A stretch of 64,000 bases of DNA from Ruegeria_B marisflavi (GCF_025673445.1 NZ_JAOVQN010000015.1:1-64000), one strand, 5' to 3'. Shown: positions 25,166 through 33,896, counted from the stretch's first letter. The notes: generated by a model from the sequence alone, not told the origin. Made by a program: numbers and translations.

Positions 25166-26368
25166 TCAGTGCACGCTTTCGACCTTGTGGAAATCGAGCG
25201 TGTTGTCTTCGGGAGATGTCCTGATCGCCATGACCGCGCCCCTGTGGCGCAGCGCGATATAGGCGATGCAGGCCAGATAGAGGCCGATCACGATCGAGCC
25301 GATCCACTGGATCTGGAGCCACTGGCTCTGGAACAGCAGGGTCAGCGTGAACAGGACGGCGACGTTCAGCGCCACATAGGGGGTCTTGCCCAGCCGCGCG
25401 ACCGTCAGCGACAGGTTGTCGGTGTACAGCCGGATCAGCGAGTCGAGCGAGTTGATCACGAATGTGACGCCGACAATGATCATGGCCAGGTTCAACAACC
25501 CGGCGGTGGGAATGGCGGCGGTGTGATAGTAGTACAGCACCGCGAACCAGATCCCGAGCGGGATCGAGGGGAACACCAGAAGCGCGATCAGCAATTGCCA
25601 GGTCTTCAGCCCGCCGACAAAGCGCGAGGTGAACTGGCCGATCATGATCGACCAGGCGAACCACCAGAACAGGTAGAAGGCGTGATAGTCGGTCAGCGGC
25701 AGGGCAAACTTGTCCAGGTTGGTGAAGTAGTCACCCAGAAGCGCGACATTGGCCCCCAGGGCGCTGGCCCCCATGCCGGAATAGACCCACATGCCCAGGA
25801 TCAGCGCGATGAACAGAAGGGTCGAGCCCACCGACAGCACGCGGACATATTTCAGGTCGGTCGAGCTGTAAGCCGCCGCCAGGATGGTGACGAAGACGAT
25901 CAGATAGAAGGTGGTAACTACCGTCTGCCCATCGCCGATCTCGGGGATATAGCCGGGCAGGTAGATCAGGAACAGGCTGGCGGTAAAGGCGCAGGTGCCG
26001 ATAATCACCACGTTGTTGATCAGCTTGACCAGAGGGATCTCGAAGAACCCGACGCGGGGTTCGATGACGCAGAAATAGAAGGCGGTCAGGAAGTAGAAGG
26101 CCCAGATCAGAAAGCCCCAGAAACCGAACTCGATCGCCAGCGGGTTGGCAAAGGCATAGGCCGGATCCTCGGCATAACCGCCGAATTCGGTCAGCGGAAA
26201 CATGATCAGTCCGACATCGAGGCCGGAGGTGAACAGGATCGCGATAAAGGTGAACAGGGGCACCGGCGTCGGGCCAATGCAGGTCACATTGCGCCATTTG
26301 ACGGTACAGAAGGCCACCAGACCAAAGGTCAGGATCAAGCCGAAGCTCAGAATTCCGTTCAGTATCAT
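25166..26368 (-). CDS. betT: BCCT-family carrier, short form
   Basis: This 400-aa inner-membrane protein has about ten predicted helices. It shows a degenerate BCCT signature: WWFAWSIMIGQFTSRFVGG, where typical members read WWxxWxPFxGxFxARxSxG. BCCT carriers take up choline, betaine or carnitine with Na+ or H+. Usual BCCT proteins have 12 helices and 500-700 residues, so this belongs to a compact branch. AGGGAGGGG precedes the ATG. With betA directly downstream and a BetI-type gene divergent, choline uptake is the best inference; the symbol is given on context. Confidence 0.75.
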   Translation of the reverse strand: MILNGILSFGLILTFGLVAFCTVKWRNVTCIGPTPVPLFTFIAILFTSGLDVGLIMFPLTEFGGYAEDPAYAFANPLAIEFGFWGFLIWAFYFLTAFYFCVIEPRVGFFEIPLVKLINNVVIIGTCAFTASLFLIYLPGYIPEIGDGQTVVTTFYLIVFVTILAAAYSSTDLKYVRVLSVGSTLLFIALILGMWVYSGMGASALGANVALLGDYFTNLDKFALPLTDYHAFYLFWWFAWSIMIGQFTSRFVGGLKTWQLLIALLVFPSIPLGIWFAVLYYYHTAAIPTAGLLNLAMIIVGVTFVINSLDSLIRLYTDNLSLTVARLGKTPYVALNVAVLFTLTLLFQSQWLQIQWIGSIVIGLYLACIAYIALRHRGAVMAIRTSPEDNTLDFHKVESVH

Positions 26369-26420
26369 TGCCCCTCCCTGGGAGTTGTTTCCGACCTCCC
26401 TCCTCCGGGGTTGGCCGAAT

Positions 26421-26451
26421 GAACATGGCAGATACCACTATTATCTGTTCA
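26421..26451. promoter_or_regulatory. inverted repeat between BCCT gene and BetI-like gene
   Basis: AGATA (26430-26434) and TATCT (26442-26446) are flanked by GAACA and GTTC, giving a broken dyad of about 30 bp in the divergent promoter region. It is a candidate operator for the BetI-like repressor encoded at 26537. Confidence 0.4.
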
Positions 26452-26536
26452 GCAAAACAAATTCTTGTATGGTCATTCAATTTTTTGCGTAACCCTTTAA
26501 TCTTGCCTGCCCTCTCAGTTTGGCCAATATGGCGCC

Positions 26537-27136
26537 ATGGGACGAAAACGCATTCGCGATATCCGTAATGACGAATTGGTCGTGGCCGCGATCCGATCGA
26601 TCCATGGCAAGGGATTCGCCGGCGTGACCATGGCCGAGATCGCGCGCGAGGCCGGGGCGTCGGCGGCGTCGATCAATTACTATTTCGGGTCCAAGGACCG
26701 GCTGATGGAAGAGACCATGCGCCGCCTGCTGTCGGTGCTGAAGGTCGCGACCCTGGCACGGTTGGCCGAGGCCGGGACGCCGCGCGACAGGTTGATCGCG
26801 ATGATCGAGGCGAATTTCGACGATACGCTGTTCACGCCCGCGCAATGTTCCGTCTGGATCCAGTTCTGGGCCAATGCGCCCTATGCGCCCGCGCTGTCCC
26901 GACTGCACCGGATCAACCGGGCGCGGGTGGCAAGCAACATTCGCGGGGAACTGCGGCAACTGGTGCCGGAGCGGGTTCTGGACCGGGTGCAGACGACGAT
27001 ACAGGCCTATATGGACGGGGTCTGGATCGAAGCGGCGCAGGGGGAAACGGTGCCGGATGCAGCCGCAGCGCGGGCCGATGCCCGGGCGCTTGCGGAACTG
27101 TTGCTGGACCAGAGCCGTCAGTCTTTGGGGTCCTGA
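26537..27136 (+). CDS. BetI-like TetR-family repressor (second paralog)
   Basis: This 199-aa TetR protein has an N-terminal helix-turn-helix (about 20-50: GFAGVTMAEIAREAGAS, INYYFGSKDRLMEETMR). Its ligand domain resembles BetI, with SVWIQFWANAPY and RINRARVASNIRGELR. BetI represses choline genes until choline is present. It is divergent from the BCCT-betA unit, so it probably regulates that unit and itself. No good ribosome-binding site is seen. A closer BetI match is encoded at 31031 with betC. Confidence 0.82.
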   Translation: MGRKRIRDIRNDELVVAAIRSIHGKGFAGVTMAEIAREAGASAASINYYFGSKDRLMEETMRRLLSVLKVATLARLAEAGTPRDRLIAMIEANFDDTLFTPAQCSVWIQFWANAPYAPALSRLHRINRARVASNIRGELRQLVPERVLDRVQTTIQAYMDGVWIEAAQGETVPDAAAARADARALAELLLDQSRQSLGS

Positions 27137-27155
27137 CCCGCACTATGGTTGGGCG

Positions 27156-27929
27156 TCAGACCGGCCGCGCGTCGAAGATATAGCGATTGAGCGAGAACAT
27201 GTAGTCTCCGGCCTCTGCCACGGCTTTCTGATCCTCCTGCCAGCATCGCCAGTCCTCGTCCGAGAAATCGGCTGCCGCCGCCGTGATCGATTCCATGAAA
27301 CTCGCCGTGAGCTGGGCATAATTGTCCGGTCCGGGCGTCCAGTTCAGCACAGTCAGGGTTTCGCGCACCGTGACGGCGAACCCGGCCGCGCGCAGTCGCC
27401 TCGACAGCGTTCGGGGGAGGTAGGCGTCTGCATAGGGCCGGATATAGATACGCATCGCCTTTGCCATCAGGTCAGGATCCCGGGCGTTCCAGACAAGCGA
27501 GCCCCAGTCGGTATCCAGAATGACAAGGCGCCCATCCGGGCGCAGCACCCGGCGCATTTCTCGTAACGCGGCGTCGGGATCGGGCAAGAAACAGAGAAGT
27601 TGCGCCGCGGTGACCGCATCAAAGCTGCAGTCATCGAACGGCAATTCACAGGCATCGCCGCGAACGAATTTGCCACCGGGGCACAGCGCGCGGGCCATCG
27701 CGATCATCGGCTCGGCCGCATCGAGACCGGTCACCGATCCCGAGCGCCCAACGATGCCGAGCATGTCCCGTGCCATGATCCCATTGCCCGAGCCGATGTC
27801 GAGCACCGCCTCTCCGGGCTTGAGTGCCAGGTGGTCCAGTATGACCCGGCGCTGTGCCTGCATGTCCGGCGTGGCCGCGAGAGCCTCTTGTTTGCGGCTC
27901 ATTTCCGCGTCGTAGAAGCCCTGGGGCAT
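27156..27929 (-). CDS. class I SAM-dependent methyltransferase
   Basis: This 257-aa methyltransferase has motif I VLDIGSGNGIMA (about residues 43-54), the acidic strand-2 end TGLDAA and the motif II/III region DAVTAAQLLCFLPDPDAAL and LRPDGRLVILDTDWG. It is UbiE/MenG-like in general pattern, with a C-terminal substrate domain. GGGAG precedes the ATG at 27929; the frame upstream to 28082 is basic and unlikely to be coding. It is convergent with the BetI-like gene. The substrate is unknown. Confidence 0.82.
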   Translation of the reverse strand: MPQGFYDAEMSRKQEALAATPDMQAQRRVILDHLALKPGEAVLDIGSGNGIMARDMLGIVGRSGSVTGLDAAEPMIAMARALCPGGKFVRGDACELPFDDCSFDAVTAAQLLCFLPDPDAALREMRRVLRPDGRLVILDTDWGSLVWNARDPDLMAKAMRIYIRPYADAYLPRTLSRRLRAAGFAVTVRETLTVLNWTPGPDNYAQLTASFMESITAAAADFSDEDWRCWQEDQKAVAEAGDYMFSLNRYIFDARPV

Positions 27930-28180
27930 GGCAATCTCCCGCAAATGGCTGGTCAGGGATGACCCCGCGAACACTATCACATCTGCCGAATTCCGAACAG
28001 GTTTGCCCGTGCTTGGGCTGACGGATCGGAGACGGAGACGGAAACGGAAGGGAAGACCAACTGTTGCGTCAGGGACAATCACGACCCTTTGCGGACGATT
28101 GCTTTTCCTTTCACTGCCGACTCTGGCTATGCTCGGCCAAGCTCCGGGTTGAACGGAGAGATCATGGAAGGGGCCGTGTC

Positions 28181-28987
28181 ATGCGCCGCGACAAACTGAT
28201 TGAACGTTTCCGGGTCCTGCATGTTCCCGGCAATCCAGTGGTGATGCCGAACCCGTGGGATATAGGGTCGGCCAAGGTGATGGCCGGTTTGGGGGCGCAG
28301 GCGCTGGCGACGACCTCGTCCGGGCATGGGTTTACCCTGGGTCTGGCGGATGGCGGGCAAATCGCGCGCGAGGTCGCTTTGCTGCACGCGGCCGAGATCT
28401 GCGCCGCTGTCGATGTGCCCGTGAATGGCGATTTCGAGAACGGGTTCGGCGACAGCCCCGACACCGTGGCCGAGACGGTGCGGCTGGCGGCGGAGGCGGG
28501 CCTGGCGGGGGTGTCGATCGAGGATAGCGCGGTTCCAACCAAGGGTTCCTATCCGTTCGACCTGGCCCTGGCCCGGATCGAGGCGGCTGTTGCGGCGGCT
28601 CGCCAGGCGGGGATCGTGCTGACCGCCCGCGCCGATGGCTGGCTGATGCGAAACTATGATCAGGCCGAGGCCTTGCGCCGGTGCCTGGCATTTGCCCAGG
28701 CGGGTGCGGACGTGATCTATGCCCCGCTTGTCGATGCGGACACCACCCGCGCACTGGTCGACACCGGGACGCCGGTCAACCTGCTGGCGGCGGGGGAAAT
28801 GCGGGATCTGACGGCCGCGCAGATCGGCGCGCTGGGGGTTGCCCGAATTTCCATCGGTGGCGGGTTAGCCCGGGTGACGCAACAGGTCATACTGGACGGT
28901 ACCCGCGCAATGCTGGAGCGCGGCGATTTCACCCCGCTGAAAGGCGCGGCCAATGTGGCCGAGGTCGAGGCTTTGCTGAACGGGTGA
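28181..28987 (+). CDS. isocitrate lyase/PEP mutase family protein
   Basis: This 268-aa enzyme of the ICL/PEPM superfamily has VVMPNPWDIGSAKVM (about 19-33), the Mg-binding Asp-x-Glu region NGDFENGFG (about 84-92) and LTARADGWL. The loop that carries KKCGH in isocitrate lyase instead reads EDSAVPTKG. It is therefore not isocitrate lyase or methylisocitrate lyase but one of the many C-C or P-C lyase-like relatives (oxaloacetate hydrolase, phosphonopyruvate hydrolase and similar). AAGGGG stands seven bases before the ATG at 28181. It is divergent from the methyltransferase gene. Confidence 0.82.
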   Translation: MRRDKLIERFRVLHVPGNPVVMPNPWDIGSAKVMAGLGAQALATTSSGHGFTLGLADGGQIAREVALLHAAEICAAVDVPVNGDFENGFGDSPDTVAETVRLAAEAGLAGVSIEDSAVPTKGSYPFDLALARIEAAVAAARQAGIVLTARADGWLMRNYDQAEALRRCLAFAQAGADVIYAPLVDADTTRALVDTGTPVNLLAAGEMRDLTAAQIGALGVARISIGGGLARVTQQVILDGTRAMLERGDFTPLKGAANVAEVEALLNG

Positions 28988-29008
28988 GGTCCGGCGCCAA
29001 GCCCGCAT

Positions 29009-29368
29009 TCAGCGGATCCGATAGACCTTTGACACGATGCGCCAGCTCCCTTCGTGGTGCAGCAGCGCGAGATAGTCGTCAAATCGCATCCCGGCCCAGT
29101 CGTTTTCGACATGGACCATCGCGATGTCCCCCTGCACCGAAACAGAACTGATCGCCCAGAACGGATCAGTTTCCGCATCGGCCGCGTCCTCGCACATGGC
29201 GATGAACGCGTCGCGGGAGTTCCAGAGCAGCTCCCCTTCGTAATGGCCCACCTCGCTGGCCCGGTCGAAGAAGATCCGCTCCAGCGTGGGCCGGTCGCCC
29301 CGGGTCATCGCCATCACGTAGGTTTCGACAAGAGCGGTCAACGCCGCGATGTGTTCTGATGTGGTCAT
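29009..29368 (-). CDS. NTF2-like / lumazine-binding-type small protein
   Basis: This 119-aa protein has the SnoaL/NTF2 cone fold pattern: a helical start (HIAALTALVETYVMAM), then beta strands with VSVQGDIAMVHVEND and a terminal SWRIVSKVYR. It resembles the putative lumazine-binding family. Such proteins are small enzymes or ligand-binding modules. The ATG at 29368 is preferred; an in-frame GTG three codons earlier is possible. It is convergent with the ICL/PEPM gene and downstream of betC on the same strand. Confidence 0.78.
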   Translation of the reverse strand: MTTSEHIAALTALVETYVMAMTRGDRPTLERIFFDRASEVGHYEGELLWNSRDAFIAMCEDAADAETDPFWAISSVSVQGDIAMVHVENDWAGMRFDDYLALLHHEGSWRIVSKVYRIR

Positions 29369-29480
29369 GATCCCCACCCTATTGGCGGCAGAAGTCTAGC
29401 CGATCAGGACCGGAAATGCATGCCCGAAGAGCACTGCCTTGCCCAACGAAGGTCACTTGGCAGGGCATGCAAAGATCGGA

Positions 29481-29503
29481 GCCACAGCCACTTTGGCCGT
29501 GGC
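29481..29503 (-). terminator. hairpin downstream of betC
   Basis: GCCACAGCCA-CTT-TGGCCGTGGC folds into a nearly perfect stem with one mismatch and a three-base loop. It lies 23 bp after the betC stop, where transcription of betI-betC should end. No strong T-run is seen. Confidence 0.45.
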
Positions 29504-29525
29504 CCGATATTGTTGAGGGTTAAGG

Positions 29526-31034
29526 CTACTCTCCTCTGGGAAAGCGCTGGTTTTCCTCCAAGTTATCCAGGTTCATGTGGTTGCGCATGTAGCGTTCCGA
29601 GGCCTTTTGCAGCGGCTGGTAATCCCAGGGGTAGTAGCCGCCTTGACGCAGCGCCTCATAAACGACCCAGCGGCGGGCCTGGCTGGCGCGCACCTCGGCA
29701 TCGAACCGGTCGAGATCCCAACGGGCTTGCGACTTGGCGCGCAGGCTCTGTACCGTGCCCTGATGGTTGGGGTGATCGGCAAGGTTGGTCATCTCATGCG
29801 GGTCAGCATCCAGATCGAAGAGCTGGTCGGGGTCGAGCGCGCAGCGGTTGTACTTCCACTTGCCGTACCGCATCGAAACCAGCGGCGCGTAAGAGGCCTC
29901 GGCGGCGTATTCCATCAGTACCGGCGCGGTGCGCTCGGTTCCGTTGGCCAGCGGTACCAGGCTGGTGCCATCGGTCCAGGGCGCGATTTCGGCCATGTCG
30001 ACACCGGCCAGTTCGCCCAGCGTCGGGGTCACGTCGATGGTCGAAACCGGCGTGTCGATGCGGCCCGGGGCCATGCCCGGCGCGGCCACCATCAATGGCA
30101 CCCTGGCGGAGCCTTCGTAGAAGTTCATCTTGAACCACAGCCCACGCTCGCCCAGCATGTCGCCGTGATCCGAGACAAAGAGGATGATCGCCTCTTGCCG
30201 GGTGGATTCCAGCACCTCGAGGATCTCTCCCAGCTTGTCGTCGAGATAGGAGATATTGGCAAAATAGGCCCGGCGCGACTTGCGGATGTCGTCCTCGGTG
30301 ATGTCGAAATTGCGCCAGTCATTGGCGTCGAAAATGCGTTTGGCGTGCGGGTCGTGATTGTCGTAGCCCAGATCGCCCACCTCTGGCAGCAGGTGCTCGC
30401 ACTCCTCGTAGAGGTCCCAATATCTGCGCCGCGCCACATAGGGGTCATGCGGATGGGTGAACGAGACGGTGACGCACCAGGGGCGGCCATCCTTGCCGCG
30501 CGCCAGATCGTAAAGTTTGGCCTTGGCGTGATAGGCGACCTCGTCATCGTACTCCATCTGGTTGGTGATCTCGGCCACGCCCGCGCCGGTGACCGAGCCC
30601 ATGTTGTGATACCACCAGTCGATGCGCTCGCCCGGTTTGCGGTAATCCGGGGTCCAGCCGAAATCGGCCGGGTAAATATCGGTGGTCAGCCGCTCCTCGA
30701 ACCCGTGCAGCTGGTCTGGGCCGACAAAATGCATCTTGCCCGACAGGCAGGTGTAATAGCCCGCGCGGCGCAGGTGATGGGCATAGGTCGGAATATCGCT
30801 GCGGAACTCGGCGGCGTTGTCATAGACCCCGGTGCGCGAGGGCAACTGCCCCGACATGAAGCTGGCCCGCCCCGGCGCGCAAAGCGGGCTGGCGGTATAG
30901 GCATTGGCAAACCGGGTCGAGCGTGCCGCCAGCCGTTTGAGGTTGGGTGCGTGCAGCCAGTCGGCGGGACCGTCGGGAAAGAGCGTGCCGTTCAGCTGAT
31001 CCACCATCAGGATCAGGATATTGGGTTGGGTCAT
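29526..31034 (-). CDS. betC: choline sulfatase
   Basis: This 502-aa type I sulfatase hydrolyses choline-O-sulfate to choline and sulfate in the cytoplasm. It has the N-terminal metal site LILMVDQLNG, the formylglycine signature C52-A-P-G-R56 and GYYTCLSGKMHFVGP. It also has VSDHGDMLGERGLWFK with the second metal ligands. The Cys would be converted to formylglycine. The length matches BetC, and there is no signal peptide. Its ATG overlaps the betI stop (ATGA), a classic betI-betC unit. The choline released would feed betA at 23.4 kb. Confidence 0.93.
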   Translation of the reverse strand: MTQPNILILMVDQLNGTLFPDGPADWLHAPNLKRLAARSTRFANAYTASPLCAPGRASFMSGQLPSRTGVYDNAAEFRSDIPTYAHHLRRAGYYTCLSGKMHFVGPDQLHGFEERLTTDIYPADFGWTPDYRKPGERIDWWYHNMGSVTGAGVAEITNQMEYDDEVAYHAKAKLYDLARGKDGRPWCVTVSFTHPHDPYVARRRYWDLYEECEHLLPEVGDLGYDNHDPHAKRIFDANDWRNFDITEDDIRKSRRAYFANISYLDDKLGEILEVLESTRQEAIILFVSDHGDMLGERGLWFKMNFYEGSARVPLMVAAPGMAPGRIDTPVSTIDVTPTLGELAGVDMAEIAPWTDGTSLVPLANGTERTAPVLMEYAAEASYAPLVSMRYGKWKYNRCALDPDQLFDLDADPHEMTNLADHPNHQGTVQSLRAKSQARWDLDRFDAEVRASQARRWVVYEALRQGGYYPWDYQPLQKASERYMRNHMNLDNLEENQRFPRGE

Positions 31035-31603
31035 TTACCGGCCTCTAACAGGGTGTCGAGCACGCGCAAGGCGTGGTCACAAGCGATCTCGGGCGCGTCG
31101 GGCGCATCCAGAGCAGCATGAATATAGAGCCCGTCGATCAAGGCGCGCATGTCGCGGGCGACCTCCAGCGGGTTGCAAACGACCGGCCGCAAGGCATGGA
31201 CAAGGTTCGAATAGAGCCGCGCCTGATAGATCCGCCACAGCCGCAGAGCGTCCGTGTTGGTCTGGGCCAGCACATAAAAGGTCATCCAGGCGGCAATCAC
31301 ATCCGGGGTAAAGCAGGAATGCGCGAAACAGGCGCGCACAATGGCATGCGGCCGCCGTTCGGTCGGGCTGTTTTGCAGTTCGCTGCGGGCCTCATCGCCA
31401 AACTCTGTCAGGATATGGCGCATGGCGGCCAGAAAGATCTGGTCCTTGCCGCCGAAATAGTGATGCGCCAGCGCGCTGGATATCCCCGCCCGCTTGGCGA
31501 TCTGACTGACTGTCACGTCGAGGCTTTTCTGGACGCCTAGCTCGGCGATCGTCGCCTTGACGATGGCGTCGCGCCGGATCGGCTCCATTCCAGTTTTCGG
31601 CAT
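31031..31603 (-). CDS. betI: transcriptional repressor BetI
   Basis: This 190-aa TetR regulator begins MPKTGMEPIRRDAIVKAT, the characteristic N-terminus of BetI (MPKxGMxxIRR). The helix-turn-helix is at about 28-50 (TVSQIAKRAGISSALAHHYF). The C-terminal part holds AWMTFYVLAQTN and RALIDGLYIHAAL, also BetI-like. It represses choline genes until choline binds. It is followed by betC with a 4-nt overlap. Upstream, ATTGATCCGTCAAT at 31656-31669 is a plausible operator. Confidence 0.92.
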   Translation of the reverse strand: MPKTGMEPIRRDAIVKATIAELGVQKSLDVTVSQIAKRAGISSALAHHYFGGKDQIFLAAMRHILTEFGDEARSELQNSPTERRPHAIVRACFAHSCFTPDVIAAWMTFYVLAQTNTDALRLWRIYQARLYSNLVHALRPVVCNPLEVARDMRALIDGLYIHAALDAPDAPEIACDHALRVLDTLLEAGK

Positions 31604-31655
31604 GCACCCTCCCTTGCCCCGCGACCGACGTCTGGGGAAAGGCTAGGTTTTTTAT

Positions 31656-31669
31656 ATTGATCCGTCAAT
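31656..31669. promoter_or_regulatory. candidate BetI operator
   Basis: ATTGA-TCCG-TCAAT is a perfect 5-bp dyad with a 4-nt spacer, about 55 bp before the betI start in an AT-rich stretch. Its layout matches the ATTGAACGTTCAAT-type palindrome that I recall for BetI sites in other bacteria. Binding is inferred. Confidence 0.5.
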
Positions 31670-31738
31670 CAATGACGTGCCATCGGTCGCGCCGCCCGAT
31701 CAACATGCGGGCGGCGCGGCCTTGTCCGGGTGCCGCCG

Positions 31739-32704
31739 TCATTCGGCAGCGCGCAATTCGGCTCCTTGCGGCACGACCTCGTAACCGGGTTCCTCCGGTT
31801 CGTCATCGACCATCTCGGCCGGGAAGCCGGGGGCCAGGATCGACAGGCCGGTCGCCTCTTCGAGGCGGCGGATGATATCGTCGGACTGCGCCCGCTCGCC
31901 ATAGCGGCGGATGCCGTCGTTGAAGATCTCGATCATCAGCGGTGAGATTTCCAGCGGCACGCCAGCGCGGTCGGCGATGGTCTGGAACAGGCCGATATCC
32001 TTTTTCACCAGATCCATGGTGAAGTTGATGTCGCGGCTGCCGTTCAGGATCACCTGGCTTTCGGTTTCATGCACGAAGGAGGTGCCGGAACTGATCTTGA
32101 TCGCCTCATAGGTGGTGTTCATGTCCATTCCTGCGGCCTTCATCGTCACAAGCGCCTCGCAGCAGGTCAGCAGGTTGGCGGTCGCGAGGTAATTGGTCAT
32201 CACCTTGAGCACCGAGGCAGAGCCAAGCGGGCCGGTGTGCAGGATGCGGCGGCCCATGATGGTGAGGAAGGGCAGGATGCGTTCAAAGGTGGCGCGGTCG
32301 CAGCCCGCAAAGATCGAGATATTGCCGGTATCGGCCCGGTGGCACCCCCCCGAAACCGGGCAGTCGACGGCGGCGCCGCCCCGTTCGATCACCTGCGCAC
32401 CGAGACGCTTCACCTCGGCCTCGTCGGTGGTCGACATCTCGAGCCAGATCTTGCCGTCCTTCACCTCGGGCAGCATCTCTTGCATCACCGCAGCACTGGC
32501 GGCGGGCGACGGCAGGCAGGTGATCACCACGTCGCAATCGCGCATCATCTGCGCCGGACCTTGGGCGGCCTGGGCGCCACGGGACACGAACCCCTCGACG
32601 AGATCGGAATTTAGATCATGCACCGTCAGATCGACGCCATTGCGCAGGAGCGAGCCCGAGAGCTTGCCACCCACATTGCCCAGTCCGATGAACCCTACTT
32701 TCAT
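31739..32704 (-). CDS. beta-hydroxyacid dehydrogenase (3-hydroxyisobutyrate dehydrogenase family)
   Basis: This 321-aa NAD(P)-dependent dehydrogenase has the Rossmann motif GFIGLGNVGG (residues 4-13), the substrate motif DCPVSGG (114-120) and the catalytic Lys167 in LKVMTNYL with Asn171. All hallmark residues are intact. Substrates in this family include 3-hydroxyisobutyrate, tartronate semialdehyde, 6-phosphogluconate and sulfolactaldehyde-type compounds; the specific one is not readable. GGGAGG precedes the ATG at 32704. It is divergent from a LysR gene across a palindrome-rich promoter, so LysR control is likely. The acidic C-terminal tail (about 30 residues) is longer than usual. Confidence 0.88.
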   Translation of the reverse strand: MKVGFIGLGNVGGKLSGSLLRNGVDLTVHDLNSDLVEGFVSRGAQAAQGPAQMMRDCDVVITCLPSPAASAAVMQEMLPEVKDGKIWLEMSTTDEAEVKRLGAQVIERGGAAVDCPVSGGCHRADTGNISIFAGCDRATFERILPFLTIMGRRILHTGPLGSASVLKVMTNYLATANLLTCCEALVTMKAAGMDMNTTYEAIKISSGTSFVHETESQVILNGSRDINFTMDLVKKDIGLFQTIADRAGVPLEISPLMIEIFNDGIRRYGERAQSDDIIRRLEEATGLSILAPGFPAEMVDDEPEEPGYEVVPQGAELRAAE

Positions 32705-32803
32705 ATTGTCCTCCCAGCGGGGAAACACCCCGGATGATTTGTTTCGGGCGCAGTATCTGCTGAGAGAGGCACCAACAGAAACGAATAATAACGGGAAAAA
32801 TAC

Positions 32804-32892
32804 CAAAAATATTTTTGTGATAATTGACCTGACCTCGGAAACTGACAAAATTCTGAACAGAATTTTGGTCCAGAAAATTTGAAATTTTCTGG
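32804..32892. promoter_or_regulatory. three AT-rich perfect palindromes in a divergent promoter
   Basis: CAAAAATATTTTTG lies at 32804-32817, CAAAATTCTG-AA-CAGAATTTTG at 32846-32867 and CCAGAAAATTT-G-AAATTTTCTGG at 32870-32892. They occupy the gap between the hydroxyacid dehydrogenase and the LysR gene. They are probably operator sites for that LysR protein; the last could also form a hairpin in the LysR leader. Confidence 0.6.
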
Positions 32893-32924
32893 GCGGCGCG
32901 CGAAGGGACAGTGGAGGAACCTAT

Positions 32925-33809
32925 TTGGACAGGCTGCCTAATCCGACCTGGCTGCGGACATTCGAGGCCGCCGCCCGGCATCTCAATTTCACCGAAGCCG
33001 CGCGAGAGCTTGGGCTGACCCAGACCGCAGTGTCGCTGCATATCCGCTCGCTCGAGGCCGAACTGGGCGAGCGACTGTTCTCGCGCGCGGCCCGGCGGCT
33101 GGGGCTGACCGAGCTGGGGCAATCCTATGCGCTGACCGTACGCCGGGCGCTGGCCGATATCGCCCTGTCCACCAACAGCCTGTTCGGGCCTGCGACCCGT
33201 CAGACCCTGCGAATTCGCGCGCCGATCTCAACCGCGACCTACTGGATTGCCACGGAACTGCCCGCGTTTGCGGCGGCCTATCCGGATATCCCGGTGCGGC
33301 TGGTGTCGAACATCTGGGGCGACGGACCCGAAAACGAGGATGTCGATCTGGACATCCGCCTGGGTCACGGCGACTGGCCCGGACTGCTGGCCGAAAAGTT
33401 GTGCGACGAGACCATCGTGCCGATCGGCCGCGCCGACGGGCCGCACCTGTCGCCCGAGGCGCTGCGCGCCGCGCCGCAGATCCACATCCTTGGGTACGAA
33501 GACAACTGGGCGCGCTGGTTCGAGGCACAGGGGCTGCCACCGGCGGAGCGTGCGGCGCTGTTTTCGGTGGATACCACGGTCTCGGCCATCCAGTTGGTGC
33601 TGGCAGGGGCGGGCTATGCCACCATCCTGACCCGCTTTGCCCGCAATGCCATCGCGCAGGGCATACCGTTGCGCCTGGCGGGCGAACCGATTCCTTTTTC
33701 CCAGTCGCATTACCTGATCCGGCCGCCCCGGGCGGCCGCATCCCCGGCTCGGGCGCAGCTCTTTCTATCGTGGCTGCGGACGCGGGCCGGGGCGGATGCC
33801 GCTGGGTGA
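32925..33809 (+). CDS. LysR-family regulator (GcvA-like) with TTG start
   Basis: This 294-aa LysR protein has its helix-turn-helix at about 15-45 (HLNFTEAARELGLTQTAVSLHIRSL, in parts). The ligand domain is of the GcvA/AmpR type (PNPTWLRTFEAAARH opening, YEDNWARWF near 190). The only start compatible with the domain is a TTG at 32925, backed by GGAGG seven bases upstream. It is divergent from the hydroxyacid dehydrogenase gene with strong palindromes between them, so it probably regulates that gene. Confidence 0.87.
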   Translation: MDRLPNPTWLRTFEAAARHLNFTEAARELGLTQTAVSLHIRSLEAELGERLFSRAARRLGLTELGQSYALTVRRALADIALSTNSLFGPATRQTLRIRAPISTATYWIATELPAFAAAYPDIPVRLVSNIWGDGPENEDVDLDIRLGHGDWPGLLAEKLCDETIVPIGRADGPHLSPEALRAAPQIHILGYEDNWARWFEAQGLPPAERAALFSVDTTVSAIQLVLAGAGYATILTRFARNAIAQGIPLRLAGEPIPFSQSHYLIRPPRAAASPARAQLFLSWLRTRAGADAAG

Positions 33810-33896
33810 TCCCCAGCGGTCGCTTTTCTGCAAAGCCCAGTGTCCCCCGGTCCGGCGCGCTTGACAAGTCCCCCGCGCTTGCCGCATGTGCCTGCT

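Noticed and set aside
28181..28987. Isocitrate or methylisocitrate lyase (propionate link)
   Set aside because: The KKCGH active-site loop is absent and the protein is of the short ICL/PEPM type.
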